A stretch of DNA of 64,000 bases from Elusimicrobiota bacterium (GTDB lineage Bacteria > Elusimicrobiota > Elusimicrobia > Elusimicrobiales > UBA9959), in the NCBI GenBank assembly GCA_019135865.1, contig JAGVVD010000019.1, positions 1 through 64,000 on the forward strand. The letters run 5' to 3'. Shown one piece after another: positions 44,411 through 53,751 of the stretch. The notes below the pieces were generated by a model, which made no database searches, was not told the origin of the DNA, and saw nothing but the letters and a program-made list of their open reading frames with translations. The translations under genes were made by a program, and so were the position numbers. How positions within the stretch are numbered: position 1 is the first letter of the stretch; every line of letters begins with the position of its first letter.

Positions 44411-46423
44411 GTGACCTTATTCAATCGCCTCCTGCTCATCATATTCGGCATAGGCCTGATACCGATAATCCCTACCGGCGGCTTCCTCTTTTACTACCAG
44501 TCCGTGGCGAGGGAGAACATCCTCACGCTGCACCAGAGCCTTTCCGGCATGGCCGGGGTCGCCGCGGCCTCGCACCTGGAGGCGCTGGTCAAGGAGGTCT
44601 CCTGGCTGTCCGCTTCCGCCGGGAAGGACGGGAAGGAACTCGTCGCTTCCGCGCTGGGACGGCAGGGACGCTTCGCCCTGGCCGCCGTGCTCGACGGGCG
44701 CGGCCGGGAGCTGCACAAGGACGGCACTTTCCAGGCCAGGCGTCTCTTCGGCGAACTGGACTTCTCGGGCAACCCTCTTTTCGCCTCCGCGTCGGCTTCC
44801 GGCAAACCCGCCTTCGGGAACTTCGAGCTGGTCTACGACCTGCCCGTTTGCCACCTTTTCTACCCGCTCGACGGCGGGCGCTGGTTCTTCGCCGCCGTGG
44901 ACCTCAGGGAGCTCTTCTCCGTCCTGGCCCGCCAGCGGATAGGGTCCGGGGGCGGGGTCTTCCTGGCGGACTCCTCCGGCGGGCTCTTCGGTCCTCCCGG
45001 CGGCCTGCCGCCGGTGGACCCCGACGCCCTGAAGGACCTTTTTTCCGGCGAAAGCCGCCATTCCGACTCGATAGCCGGCCGCGGCGGCCGCTATGTCGGG
45101 GCTTTCAGCCCGGTGCCGGGTTTCGACCTGATGGTCGTGACCCTGCAGGCCGGGCACGACGCCTTCCGGGGCATAAACCTGATAACCTCGCTCATCGTCT
45201 TTTTCCTGCTCGCCATCTCCACGGTCTTTTATTTCTCCGCGCTGCTGCTCAGCAGGCGCCTGATAGGGCCCGTCGGGGAGCTGATGGCCGGCGCGGCCCG
45301 CGTGACCGGCCAGAACTTCAAGCAGCCCGTGGACGAGAGCACCGGGATAAGGGAATTCTCGGAACTGCTCAAGGCCTTCAACGCGATGATGCGCGAGGTG
45401 GACCGCTACCAGGAGATGCAGGTGGAGAAGGTGCTGGAGGAGAAGCAGAAGACCGACCTCCTCATCAGCCTGCTCCACGACGCCATGATCCTCTGCGACA
45501 TGCGGGGGGAACTGGTCTACGCCAATTCGCGCGCCCGCTCGCTGCTGGGCCTCGGAAGCGCCGGGGGGGAGAACGAGGAGACCCGCCGCAGGATAAGCGG
45601 GATAGTCAAGCTCCGGGCGACCGCCGGCGAGGTGATCTCCCTCGAAACGCCGGGCGGAGAGACGCGCTGGTTCCGCGTCAACATACAGACACTTTCGCCC
45701 AGGAAGCAGAAACCCGCGATATTCATCCTGCTCCGCGACGTGACCGCGGAGCGCCAGCTGCAGGCCATGAAGGACGACTTCTTCCATTCCGTCGCCCACG
45801 ACCTGCGGGCGCCGCTGCTTTCCATGCAGGGGCACATACGCCTGCTGGAAAAGGCGCTCTCCGGAGACGCCGATAAGTCCGGACGGCTGTCGGAGATAAA
45901 GTCGTCCAGTTCCCGCATTTTCGAACTGCTCGAGAACATCCTGGACATCTCGCGCATGGAGAGCGGCAGCCTGAAGCTGGAAAAGGAAGCCGTGCCCGCC
46001 GCCGGCCTGGCGGAGTCCGCCGCCGGCCGCTTCCGCCACCTTTTCGAGGAGAAGAAAGTGAGGTTCGCCGTCTCCGTCCCGGAGGGCCTGGAGCTGCGGG
46101 GGGACAGGAAGATGCTGGAGCGCCTCCTGGAGAACCTGCTCTCCAACGCGCTCAAGTTCACCCCGGAAGGGGGGGAGGTCTCGCTGTCGGCCTCCTCCGT
46201 CCCCGGCGGCGCCGAGCTGGCGGTCACGGACACGGGGCCCGGCGTCCCGGCGGGAGAGGTCGAGTCGATCTTCGAAAAATACGGCCGCGTCAAGGGCACA
46301 GATAAGCCGGGTTTCGGCCTGGGCCTGGCCATCGTGAAGAGGATAGCCGGGCTCCACGGCGGCGACATCAGGGCCGCGGCCGGACCGGGCGGGAGCTTCA
46401 GGGTTTTCTTGCCCTCGCAATGA
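44411..46423 (+). CDS. Membrane sensor histidine kinase with HAMP and PAS domains (GTG start)
   Basis: 670 residues. TM1 (about 5-27, LLIIFGIGLIPIIPTGGFLF), an extracytoplasmic Cache-like region (about 30-250), TM2 (about 257-280), HAMP (SRRLIGPVGELMAGAARVTG), PAS (LHDAMILCDMRGELVYANSR), HisKA with His in FFHSVAHDLRAPLLSMQG, and HATPase with LLENLLSNALKFTPEGG, VTDTGPGVP and GFGLGLAIVKRI. Start GTG at 44411; no strong ribosome binding site is seen. There is no adjacent response regulator. It follows etfA by 76 bp of GC-rich DNA. Confidence 0.93.
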   Translation: MTLFNRLLLIIFGIGLIPIIPTGGFLFYYQSVARENILTLHQSLSGMAGVAAASHLEALVKEVSWLSASAGKDGKELVASALGRQGRFALAAVLDGRGRELHKDGTFQARRLFGELDFSGNPLFASASASGKPAFGNFELVYDLPVCHLFYPLDGGRWFFAAVDLRELFSVLARQRIGSGGGVFLADSSGGLFGPPGGLPPVDPDALKDLFSGESRHSDSIAGRGGRYVGAFSPVPGFDLMVVTLQAGHDAFRGINLITSLIVFFLLAISTVFYFSALLLSRRLIGPVGELMAGAARVTGQNFKQPVDESTGIREFSELLKAFNAMMREVDRYQEMQVEKVLEEKQKTDLLISLLHDAMILCDMRGELVYANSRARSLLGLGSAGGENEETRRRISGIVKLRATAGEVISLETPGGETRWFRVNIQTLSPRKQKPAIFILLRDVTAERQLQAMKDDFFHSVAHDLRAPLLSMQGHIRLLEKALSGDADKSGRLSEIKSSSSRIFELLENILDISRMESGSLKLEKEAVPAAGLAESAAGRFRHLFEEKKVRFAVSVPEGLELRGDRKMLERLLENLLSNALKFTPEGGEVSLSASSVPGGAELAVTDTGPGVPAGEVESIFEKYGRVKGTDKPGFGLGLAIVKRIAGLHGGDIRAAAGPGGSFRVFLPSQ

Positions 46424-46437
46424 TATATATATAGAAT
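46409..46437 (+). promoter_or_regulatory. Probable promoter of the adenylate cyclase operon
   Basis: TTGCCC (46409-46414), a 17-base spacer and TAGAAT (46432-46437), the -10 lying in an AT-rich patch. It overlaps the end of the histidine kinase gene and gives a leader of about 50 nt. Confidence 0.5.
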
Positions 46438-46492
46438 CTGGGTCGCGGCGGTCCCTGGAAAAGGCGCCCGTAATTCCGTCAAAGGCTGGGAA

Positions 46493-48697
46493 ATGAAAGA
46501 AAAATCCGCAAAAAAAACCTCCAACAAGAAGTTGTACGTCGCCATCGCGCTGTTCTCCTTCCTCTGGCTCGTTTTCTCCGGCTTCGGCCAAACCGTCAGG
46601 AACATGGAGAACGGCTGGCATCACATCGTCCTGCGCCTCCCGGAAGCGCTCAATTATGCGGCCGCCCAGCTGGGCTGGAAGCGCGTGGAGGGCCACAGGT
46701 TCCTTTTCGGCAAGTACATCACGAAGCCCGCGAACCCCAAGATAACCATCGCCGCCATAGACGAACTGACGATAGAGGAGTACGGCTGGCCGGTGCCGCG
46801 CAATCATTACGGCGATCTCGTGAAGAGCCTGGACCGCCTCGGCGCCAGGGGCATAGTCTTCGACGTCCTGGTCAGCGCCAGCAAGAAGGACAGGCCGGAG
46901 GACAACGAGCGTTTCGTCAAGGCGACGGCCCGGTCCGGCAAGGTCGCCAATCTCCTCCACAAGGACGCCGGGTCCGGCAAGTTCATCCATCCCATAAAAG
47001 GCCTGGCCGCGGCCAGCGCCATAATGGCCCAGCCGCACGTCGAGACGTTCATGGACGAGGACGGCCAGATCCGGAGATATCCGCCTTTCTGGCTGGGAGA
47101 GCCTCTGGACGACGGTACCTTTCCGTACATCACCTACGCCGCGGCCGGACTCGGCGCTACGGCGATAGGCAAGGAGTTCCCGAAACTGGCGGTCCCCTCC
47201 CTCGGGATAGCCGGCCTTTCTTTGTACACGGGCGAGCATATCAGCCGTATCCATTACGACTACGATAACTCGATGGACTCCCATGCCCGCTGGAAAACCC
47301 TGCGTTACCGGGACTTCATCGACCGCAAAAAACATCCCGGCTGGTGCACCAACGAGGCCTCGGTCACTTTCTCCAGTTTCAGGCATATCTCCATCGCCGA
47401 CATACTCAGCGGGCGCCTGAGCAAAGAGGAAAAAGAAGCCGTAAAGGACGGCATAGTCATCGTGGCGGCCACGGCGGTCGGCGCCTTCGATCATTCGCCC
47501 AGCCCCTTCCATCAGCAGCTGCCGGGAGCCGAAGTCCACGCGACTTTCCTGGACAACGCCATAGAGGACGACTTCCTGGAGGAAGAGGACCTGTTCATGA
47601 TGCTGGTGCTGCTGCTGCCCTGGGTGCCGGCGCTGCTCTACAGGCGTTCCCTGGGCCTGCTGGTCTCGGTCTGCTCGGGACTCCTCCTGACCCTCGCCGC
47701 CGGGTACGTGGTGCTGCTGGCCGGCGGCATCATTTTCCCGTTCGTCTCGGTGGCTCTTTCGCTCTTCTTCCCCTTCGCCTATATCGCCGTGGAGAAGGGC
47801 CTGGCCGAGGGCCGCGAGAAGAAGTGGATCAAGAACACCTTCGGCCAGTACCTGTCGCCCAAGGTGGTGGACGTGATCACGAAGGACCCGTCCAAACTCT
47901 CCCTGGGCGGAGAGAAGCGGGACATGACGGCCTTCTTCCTGGATATCGCCGGCTTCACCACGATGTCGGAGAAGATGTCCCCGGAACAGCTCACGCAGAT
48001 GCTCAACGAGTACCTCTCCGCGCTGACCGAAGTGGTGCTCCGGAACGACGGCGTGGTGGATAAGTACATCGGCGACTGCATCATGGCCTTCTGGAACGCG
48101 CCGCTGGACCAGAAGGACCATCGCAGGCTGGCCGTGCTGGCCGCCGTGGACTGCCAGTCGGCGATGGCGCGCATCAACAGGGAACTGACGCAGTTCGAGA
48201 TAAAGCCGTCGTGCCGGATAGGCCTCAATTCCGGGCCGATGGTGGTCGGCAACATGGGCTCCCGCACCCGTCTCTCCTACACCGTGATGGGAGACTCCGT
48301 GAACCTGGCCTCCCGGCTCGAGGGCGCCAACAAGTTCTTCCACTCCAAGATCATGGCCAGCGAGTACACCTTCGAGGACCTCAAGGACCAGTTCGACCAC
48401 CGCTATCTGGGCAGCATACGCGTGGTGGGCAAGGCGATACCGGTGAAGGTCTACGAGCCTTTCGCGCGCAAGGGAGAGGCCCCGGCGGACGTGAAGGAGA
48501 TGCTCGGGCATTACGAGGCCGGCATCGGGAAGTTCTATAAGGGCGATTACAAGGCCTCGATAAAGGATTTCAAGGCCGCCCTGGCCGCGCTGCCGGGCGA
48601 CGGGCCTTCGCAGTACTACTTCGAGACGGCCGAGGCCTGGGCCAAGGAGCCCCCGAAGGACTGGGACAAGTCCTTTAACCTGACCTCCAAGGGATGA
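46493..48697 (+). CDS. CHASE2-domain class III adenylate cyclase
   Basis: 734 residues. An N-terminal helix (about 12-28), an extracytoplasmic CHASE2 sensor domain (about 75-345, with ITIAAIDELTIEEYGWPVPR and GARGIVFDVL) and a bundle of three helices (about 360-435) lead to a class III cyclase domain (about 475-645). Metal-binding Asp residues are in TAFFLDIAGFTTM and VVDKYIGDCIMAFW. The Lys of VDKY and the Asp of YTVMGDSVNLASRLEG are the adenine-selecting pair. The remaining motif is GLNSGPMVVGNMG. It should make cAMP in response to an external signal. A short TPR-like C terminus follows (YEAGIGKFYKGDYKASIKDF). Confidence 0.94.
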   Translation: MKEKSAKKTSNKKLYVAIALFSFLWLVFSGFGQTVRNMENGWHHIVLRLPEALNYAAAQLGWKRVEGHRFLFGKYITKPANPKITIAAIDELTIEEYGWPVPRNHYGDLVKSLDRLGARGIVFDVLVSASKKDRPEDNERFVKATARSGKVANLLHKDAGSGKFIHPIKGLAAASAIMAQPHVETFMDEDGQIRRYPPFWLGEPLDDGTFPYITYAAAGLGATAIGKEFPKLAVPSLGIAGLSLYTGEHISRIHYDYDNSMDSHARWKTLRYRDFIDRKKHPGWCTNEASVTFSSFRHISIADILSGRLSKEEKEAVKDGIVIVAATAVGAFDHSPSPFHQQLPGAEVHATFLDNAIEDDFLEEEDLFMMLVLLLPWVPALLYRRSLGLLVSVCSGLLLTLAAGYVVLLAGGIIFPFVSVALSLFFPFAYIAVEKGLAEGREKKWIKNTFGQYLSPKVVDVITKDPSKLSLGGEKRDMTAFFLDIAGFTTMSEKMSPEQLTQMLNEYLSALTEVVLRNDGVVDKYIGDCIMAFWNAPLDQKDHRRLAVLAAVDCQSAMARINRELTQFEIKPSCRIGLNSGPMVVGNMGSRTRLSYTVMGDSVNLASRLEGANKFFHSKIMASEYTFEDLKDQFDHRYLGSIRVVGKAIPVKVYEPFARKGEAPADVKEMLGHYEAGIGKFYKGDYKASIKDFKAALAALPGDGPSQYYFETAEAWAKEPPKDWDKSFNLTSKG

Positions 48698-48704
48698 CGC
48701 GCGA

Positions 48705-49418
48705 ATGACGATATTCTGGAGACTGCTGCTCTCGCACCTGCTGGCGGACTTCACGCTGCAGTTCAACGTCGTGAACCGCATGAAGCGCGAGGGGCTGGCC
48801 GGGATGGTCATCCACTGCCTGACCCATTTCCTAGTGGCCCTCGCCCTGGTCTGGCAGTGGCTGCCGGACGTCTGGTTCAGGGTGGGGAACCTGCCTTTCA
48901 ACGGCTGGACCGCCATGCTCCTGCTGCTGGTCACGCATTACATGGTGGACCAGCTGCGGGTCTATACGATGAAGACCCTGCGTTTCAGGGACGGCCTGCT
49001 GAGCTTCCTGCTCGACCAGTTCCTGCACGTCTACATCCTGTTCCTGCTGGCGCCGGTGTTCACGCTCGACAGCGGCTTCTTCCACCCCGAAAAATGGGTC
49101 GGTCTGCTCTCGATGCTGGTCATAGTGACGCACGCGACCACGGTGCTCGTCTATTTCATCGAGAAGGAACTGCACGAGAAGACTTTCCCGGGCTTCGACG
49201 AGAAGTACTTCCTGATCTTCGAGCGGGTGGTGCTCTGGGCCTTTTTCCTGGTAAAAGGCTGGTACTGGATCCCTTTCGCCGCCGCCTGGATAGCGCAGAT
49301 GGTCTATGTGCGGAAAAAACGCATACTGGACCTTTCCCGCACCAATATAGTCGTGAGCGTGCTGGCCGCCGTCGTCTGCGGACTCTGGGCCCGCTATATC
49401 TATTACGGCGCTTTCTGA
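48705..49418 (+). CDS. DUF3307 family integral membrane protein
   Basis: 237 residues with about six or seven membrane helices. The start LLLSHLLADFTLQFNVVNRM matches the DUF3307 signature, and further conserved polar residues occur in VTHYMVDQLRVYTMK and FLLDQFLHVYILFLL. The function of the family is not known. It starts 7 bp after the cyclase stop and ends 25 bp before the exonuclease gene, so it is inside one transcription unit. Confidence 0.8.
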   Translation: MTIFWRLLLSHLLADFTLQFNVVNRMKREGLAGMVIHCLTHFLVALALVWQWLPDVWFRVGNLPFNGWTAMLLLLVTHYMVDQLRVYTMKTLRFRDGLLSFLLDQFLHVYILFLLAPVFTLDSGFFHPEKWVGLLSMLVIVTHATTVLVYFIEKELHEKTFPGFDEKYFLIFERVVLWAFFLVKGWYWIPFAAAWIAQMVYVRKKRILDLSRTNIVVSVLAAVVCGLWARYIYYGAF

Positions 49419-49443
49419 CCCGTTCCCCGCCGCCGGGCGGGCC

Positions 49444-50064
49444 GTGTCCTCTTATTTCGACATGCATCACGCCGATACCGAACTGCTGAACATCCCCGTG
49501 GAAGAGGCCGTCTTCTCCTTCCTCGACGTGGAGACCACCGGCCTTTCGCCGCGCTCGGCCCGGGTCTGCGAGGTCGCCTCCATCAGCTTCCGGGGGGAGG
49601 AGCGCCTGGGCTCGCTGGCCGAACTGGTCAACCCCGGCGGGCCCATCCCGGCCGCCTGCTCGGCCATACACGGCATCACCGACGAGATGGTCAAGGACAG
49701 CCCCTCTTTCGGCGAAGTCGCCCCGCGCCTGCTGGCCATGCTGGAGAATACCGTCATAGTGGGGCACAACGCCGATTTCGACATCAGGTTCCTGCGGGCG
49801 GAGTGCGAGAGGGTCGGGCTGAAGTTCCCGGGGCTACCGGTCGTGGACACCCTGGCGATAGCCCGGAAGAACTGGCAGTTCCAGAGCAACCGGCTGGGCA
49901 ATATCGCCGCCGAGCTCAATATCCCGAGCGAGGGCTGGCACCGCGCCCTTGCCGACGTGGAGACCACCCGCAAGGTCTTCGCTCACTTCGTGAACGCTTT
50001 AAAGCCCGCCGGCGCGGTTACCGTCGGCGAGCTGTGGAAAAGATCCGGAGGAAAAACATCATGA
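49444..50064 (+). CDS. DnaQ-type 3'-5' exonuclease (GTG start)
   Basis: 206 residues. Exo I FSFLDVETTGLSPRSARVCE, Exo II VIVGHNADFDIRFLRAE and Exo III WHRALADVETTRKVF (HxxxxD type, DEDDh) are complete. It resembles the epsilon proofreading subunit or the PolC exonuclease domain as a stand-alone protein. It could assist polymerase proofreading or nucleic acid repair. The last 4 bp overlap hutH, which is surprising for a repair enzyme and suggests operon fusion by compaction. Confidence 0.9.
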   Translation: MSSYFDMHHADTELLNIPVEEAVFSFLDVETTGLSPRSARVCEVASISFRGEERLGSLAELVNPGGPIPAACSAIHGITDEMVKDSPSFGEVAPRLLAMLENTVIVGHNADFDIRFLRAECERVGLKFPGLPVVDTLAIARKNWQFQSNRLGNIAAELNIPSEGWHRALADVETTRKVFAHFVNALKPAGAVTVGELWKRSGGKTS

Positions 50065-51575
50065 AACCTTTCGAACTGGGCTCCAGGCCCACCTTATGCG
50101 ACCTGGCCGACGCGGCTTTCGGACGCCGCCGCACGGTCGTGACGCCGCGCGCGCTGAAGTTCATAGCCGCGCGCCGCGCGGGGCTGGAGCGCCTGCTGGC
50201 CGGGGACAGGGTCATGTACGGCATAAACACCGGCTTCGGCGAACTGGCCAGCCAGCGCGTTTCCCGCGGGAAACTGAAGAACCTGCAGGTGAACCTCATC
50301 CGCAGCCACGCCTGCGGGGTCGGCGCCCCGCTGGACGACGCGGAGTGCCTGGCCCTGATGTTCGCCCGCGCCAACGAGCTGGCCGTGGGCAATTCCGGCG
50401 TGCGCCCTGTCGTGGTGAAGACCCTCTGCGCGATGATAAACAAGGGCGTCATCCCTTTCATCCCGTCCAAGGGCTCCGTCGGGGCCAGCGGCGACCTGGC
50501 CCCTTCGGCCCACATGGCGCTGACGCTCATCGGAGAGGGAACGGCGAAGGCCGCCGGCTCCGACAAATGGCTGCCCTCGGCCGCCGTAATGAAGAAGGCC
50601 GGCATAAAACCGGTGGAACTGGCCGAAAAGGAGGGCCTGGCCCTCATAAACGGCACCCAGGCCATGAAGGCCGTCGGCGGTCTGGCCCTTTTCGAGGCGG
50701 TCAACCTTTTCGACGCGGCCGTGCTGGCCGGCGCCATGAGCGTGGAGGCCCTCAAGGGCACCCCGACCGCTTTCGACAGGCGCATCCACGCCCTCAAGCC
50801 TCATCACGGCCAGCGCGAGGTCGCGGCGGCGCTGGAGGGCCTGCTCAAGGGCAGCCCCATACGCGCCTCCCATTCCCGCGGCGACAAGCGCGTGCAGGAC
50901 CCGTACTCGCTGCGCTGCATGCCGCAGGCCATGGGCGCAGCGCGCGACGCCCTGGGCTACGCGCTGCGGGTCTTCGAGACCGAACTCGCCAGCGTCACCG
51001 ACAACCCGCTGGTGGTGGAGGGGAAGAAGCGCGGTTCCATCGAGGTGCTCTCGGGCGGCAATTTCCACGGCCAGGCCGTCTCTTTCGCCGCCGACTTCGC
51101 CGCCATAGCCGTCACGGCGCTGGGCAATATCTCGGAGCGGCGCATAGCCCAGCTGGTGAGCGACTTCAGGATCCTGCCGCCTTTCCTGGCGCGCGACCCC
51201 GGCGTTGAATCCGGCTTCATGATAGCCCATGTCACGGCCGCGGCCCTCTGCAACGAGAACAAGGTTCTCAGCCACCCGGCCAGCGCCGACTCGATATCCA
51301 CCTCCGCCAACAAGGAGGACTTCGTCAGCATGGGCATGACGGCGGCCCTCAAGCTGAAGGAGGTCGTGCGCAATACGGCCCGCGTGACGGCGATAGAGAT
51401 GATGGCGGCGGCCGAGGGCATAGAGTTCCACCGGCCGCTCCGGTCCAGCCGCCCGCTGGAAAAGGCCCTGGCCAGGCTGCGCGAGATCTCGCCGGCCTTC
51501 AAAGGCGACGAGGTCTTCTCCGGCCGCATCGAGGCCGTGGCCGAAGCCGTGCTGGCCGGCCATTTCACCGAGTAA
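50061..51575 (+). CDS. hutH: Histidine ammonia-lyase
   Basis: 504 residues from the ATG with GGAGGAAAAACATC upstream; the longer frame is a shadow of the exonuclease gene. The self-made MIO cofactor comes from Ala-Ser-Gly in KGSVGASGDLAPSAHMAL. The active-site Tyr loop is VMYGINTGFGELASQRV. Later motifs include QDPYSLRCMPQAMGAARDAL and DNPLVV. It converts histidine to urocanate and ammonia. It is the first enzyme of the hut pathway, followed by hutU after 9 bp. Confidence 0.97.
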   Translation: MKPFELGSRPTLCDLADAAFGRRRTVVTPRALKFIAARRAGLERLLAGDRVMYGINTGFGELASQRVSRGKLKNLQVNLIRSHACGVGAPLDDAECLALMFARANELAVGNSGVRPVVVKTLCAMINKGVIPFIPSKGSVGASGDLAPSAHMALTLIGEGTAKAAGSDKWLPSAAVMKKAGIKPVELAEKEGLALINGTQAMKAVGGLALFEAVNLFDAAVLAGAMSVEALKGTPTAFDRRIHALKPHHGQREVAAALEGLLKGSPIRASHSRGDKRVQDPYSLRCMPQAMGAARDALGYALRVFETELASVTDNPLVVEGKKRGSIEVLSGGNFHGQAVSFAADFAAIAVTALGNISERRIAQLVSDFRILPPFLARDPGVESGFMIAHVTAAALCNENKVLSHPASADSISTSANKEDFVSMGMTAALKLKEVVRNTARVTAIEMMAAAEGIEFHRPLRSSRPLEKALARLREISPAFKGDEVFSGRIEAVAEAVLAGHFTE

Positions 51576-51584
51576 GGAGCGAGC

Positions 51585-53243
51585 ATGATACCTCACAAGA
51601 ACATACGCGCCGCGCGCGGCAACAAGCTTTCCTGCAGGGGCTGGCAGCAGGAGGCCGCCCTGCGCATGCTGATGAACAACCTGGACCCCGAGGTCGCCGA
51701 GCGGCCGGAGGAACTGGTAGTGTACGGCGGCCGCGGCCGCGCGGCGCGCAACTGGGCCTGCTACGACGCCATCGTCAACTCCCTGCGGAAACTCGGCAAC
51801 GACGAGACGCTGCTCATACAGTCCGGCAAGCCGGTCGGCGTCCTGCGCACCCACGACTACGCCCCGCGCGTGATACTGGCCAACTCCAACCTGGTCGGCA
51901 ACTGGGCCAACTGGGAGACCTTCGACGAGATGGAGAAGAAGGGCCTCATGATGTACGGCCAGATGACCGCCGGCTCCTGGATCTATATCGGCACGCAGGG
52001 CATACTGCAGGGCACCTACGAGACCTTCGCGGCCCTGGCCCGGAAACATTTTAAAGGCGGGGACCTGTCGGGCAAACTCACCGTCACCGGCGGTCTCGGC
52101 GGCATGGGCGGAGCCCAGCCCCTGGCCGTCACGATGGCCGGAGGCGTCGCGATAGTCGTAGAGGTGGACGAGACCCGGATACGGAAGCGCCTCGACACCG
52201 CCTACGTGGACACGATGGCGCGCACGCTGGACGAGGCGCTGCGCCTGGCGGAAACCGCCGTCAGGGAGAAGCGCCCGCTGTCCATCGGCCTGCTGGGCAA
52301 CTGCGCCGAGGTGCTGCCGGAAATGGCGCGCCGCGGCGTGAAGATAGACGTGCTGACCGACCAGACCTCCGCCCACGACCCGCTGCGCGGCTATATCCCG
52401 AAGGGTTATACGCTCAAAGCCGCCGCCGAGCTCCGCAAACGCGACCCTAAGAAATACGTGAAGCTGGCGATGGAGTCGATGGCGATACACGTGCAGGCCA
52501 TGCTGAAACTGCAGAAGGCCGGCGCGATAACCTTCGACTACGGCAACAATATCCGCACGATGGCCTTCAAGCAGGGCGTGAAGAACGCCTATGACTTCCC
52601 CGGCTTCGTGCCCGCCTATATCCGCGACCTTTTCTGCGAGGGCAAGGGCCCGTTCCGCTGGGCCGCCCTTTCCGGCGATCCGAAGGATATCGCGGTCACG
52701 GACAAGGCCGTGCTGGAGCTTTTCCCGCATAACGCGCATCTGCGCCGCTGGCTCGACATGGCCTCCAAAAAGGTGAAGTTCCAGGGCCTGCCCGCCCGCA
52801 TCTGCTGGCTGGGTTACGGCGAGAGGCACCTGGCCGGCCTGCGTTTCAACGAACTGGTGAAGAAGGGCAAGATCTCGGCTCCCGTCGTCATCGGCCGCGA
52901 CCACCTGGATTCCGGCTCCGTAGCCAGCCCCTTCCGCGAGACCGAGTCGATGAAGGACGGCTCCGACGCCATAGCCGACTGGCCGATACTCAACGCGCTG
53001 GTCAATACTGCCTCCGGCGCCAGCTGGGTGTCCTTCCATCACGGCGGAGGGGTCGGCATGGGCTATTCGCTGCACGCCGGCCAGGTCACCGTCGCCGACG
53101 GCACCAAAGAGATGGCCGCGCGCCTGGAGCGCGTGCTGACCAACGACCCGGCGATGGGCGTGCTGCGCCACGCCGACGCCGGGTATAAGATCGCGAAGGA
53201 CTGCGCCCGCCGCAAGGGCGTGAAAGTCCCCATGCTCAAATAG
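51585..53243 (+). CDS. hutU: Urocanate hydratase
   Basis: 552 residues, standard size. The N-terminal [20 protein letters not shown], the NAD-binding [39 protein letters not shown] and the C-terminal [20 protein letters not shown] and [20 protein letters not shown] are all family signatures. It hydrates urocanate to imidazolone propionate using tightly bound NAD+ as electrophile. AAGGAGCGAGC precedes the ATG. Confidence 0.98.
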   Translation: MIPHKNIRAARGNKLSCRGWQQEAALRMLMNNLDPEVAERPEELVVYGGRGRAARNWACYDAIVNSLRKLGNDETLLIQSGKPVGVLRTHDYAPRVILANSNLVGNWANWETFDEMEKKGLMMYGQMTAGSWIYIGTQGILQGTYETFAALARKHFKGGDLSGKLTVTGGLGGMGGAQPLAVTMAGGVAIVVEVDETRIRKRLDTAYVDTMARTLDEALRLAETAVREKRPLSIGLLGNCAEVLPEMARRGVKIDVLTDQTSAHDPLRGYIPKGYTLKAAAELRKRDPKKYVKLAMESMAIHVQAMLKLQKAGAITFDYGNNIRTMAFKQGVKNAYDFPGFVPAYIRDLFCEGKGPFRWAALSGDPKDIAVTDKAVLELFPHNAHLRRWLDMASKKVKFQGLPARICWLGYGERHLAGLRFNELVKKGKISAPVVIGRDHLDSGSVASPFRETESMKDGSDAIADWPILNALVNTASGASWVSFHHGGGVGMGYSLHAGQVTVADGTKEMAARLERVLTNDPAMGVLRHADAGYKIAKDCARRKGVKVPMLK

Positions 53244-53253
53244 GAGGAACTCT

Positions 53254-53751
53254 ATGGCCAATGACTTCAGTTTCGACGTGGTTTCCAAGGTGGAGCCCAC
53301 CCTGGTGGACGAAGTGGTGAATAATTCCCTGAAGGAGATAGCCAACCGCTACGACTTCAAGGATACGAACTCCGAGATCTCCTACGATAAGAAGGCCAAT
53401 GTCCTGAACCTGGTCTCGTCGGACGATTTCAAGGTCAAGGCGCTCTACGACGTACTGCTGACCAGGATGGCCAAGCGCGGCCTGCCGCTCAAGAACTTCC
53501 AGCCGGAAAAGCCGGAGAGCGCGCTGGGCGGCCGCGCGAAGATGGTCGTGAAGGTGCAGCAAGGCATACCGCAGGACAAGGCCAAGGAGATGGTGCGCTT
53601 CGTCAAGGACAACAAGTTCAAGGCCACCGTCGCCATACAGGGCGATATCCTGCGCGTCACCTCGCGTTCCAAGGACGAGCTGCAGAACATCATGGGCCTG
53701 CTGCGCGGCAAGGACTTCGGGATAACGCTGCAGTTCGACAATTTCCGCTGA
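53254..53751 (+). CDS. yajQ: YajQ family nucleotide-binding protein
   Basis: 165 residues, exactly the usual size. DFSFDVVSKVEPTLVDEVVN, IANRYDFKDTNSEISYDKK and KDFGITLQFDNFR are hallmark segments. YajQ has two RNP-like folds; in Xanthomonas and Pseudomonas members bind cyclic di-GMP. Here it sits between hutU and hutI (10 bp after the former, 1-bp overlap with the latter), which is not a typical position. A link to hut control is possible but not shown. Confidence 0.93.
   Translation: MANDFSFDVVSKVEPTLVDEVVNNSLKEIANRYDFKDTNSEISYDKKANVLNLVSSDDFKVKALYDVLLTRMAKRGLPLKNFQPEKPESALGGRAKMVVKVQQGIPQDKAKEMVRFVKDNKFKATVAIQGDILRVTSRSKDELQNIMGLLRGKDFGITLQFDNFR

Noticed and set aside
44417-48934. 1505-codon open frame on the minus strand opposite the kinase and cyclase
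   Set aside because: A shadow frame: repetitive Arg/Glu/Leu/Gly composition without motifs, opposite two complete multidomain genes.
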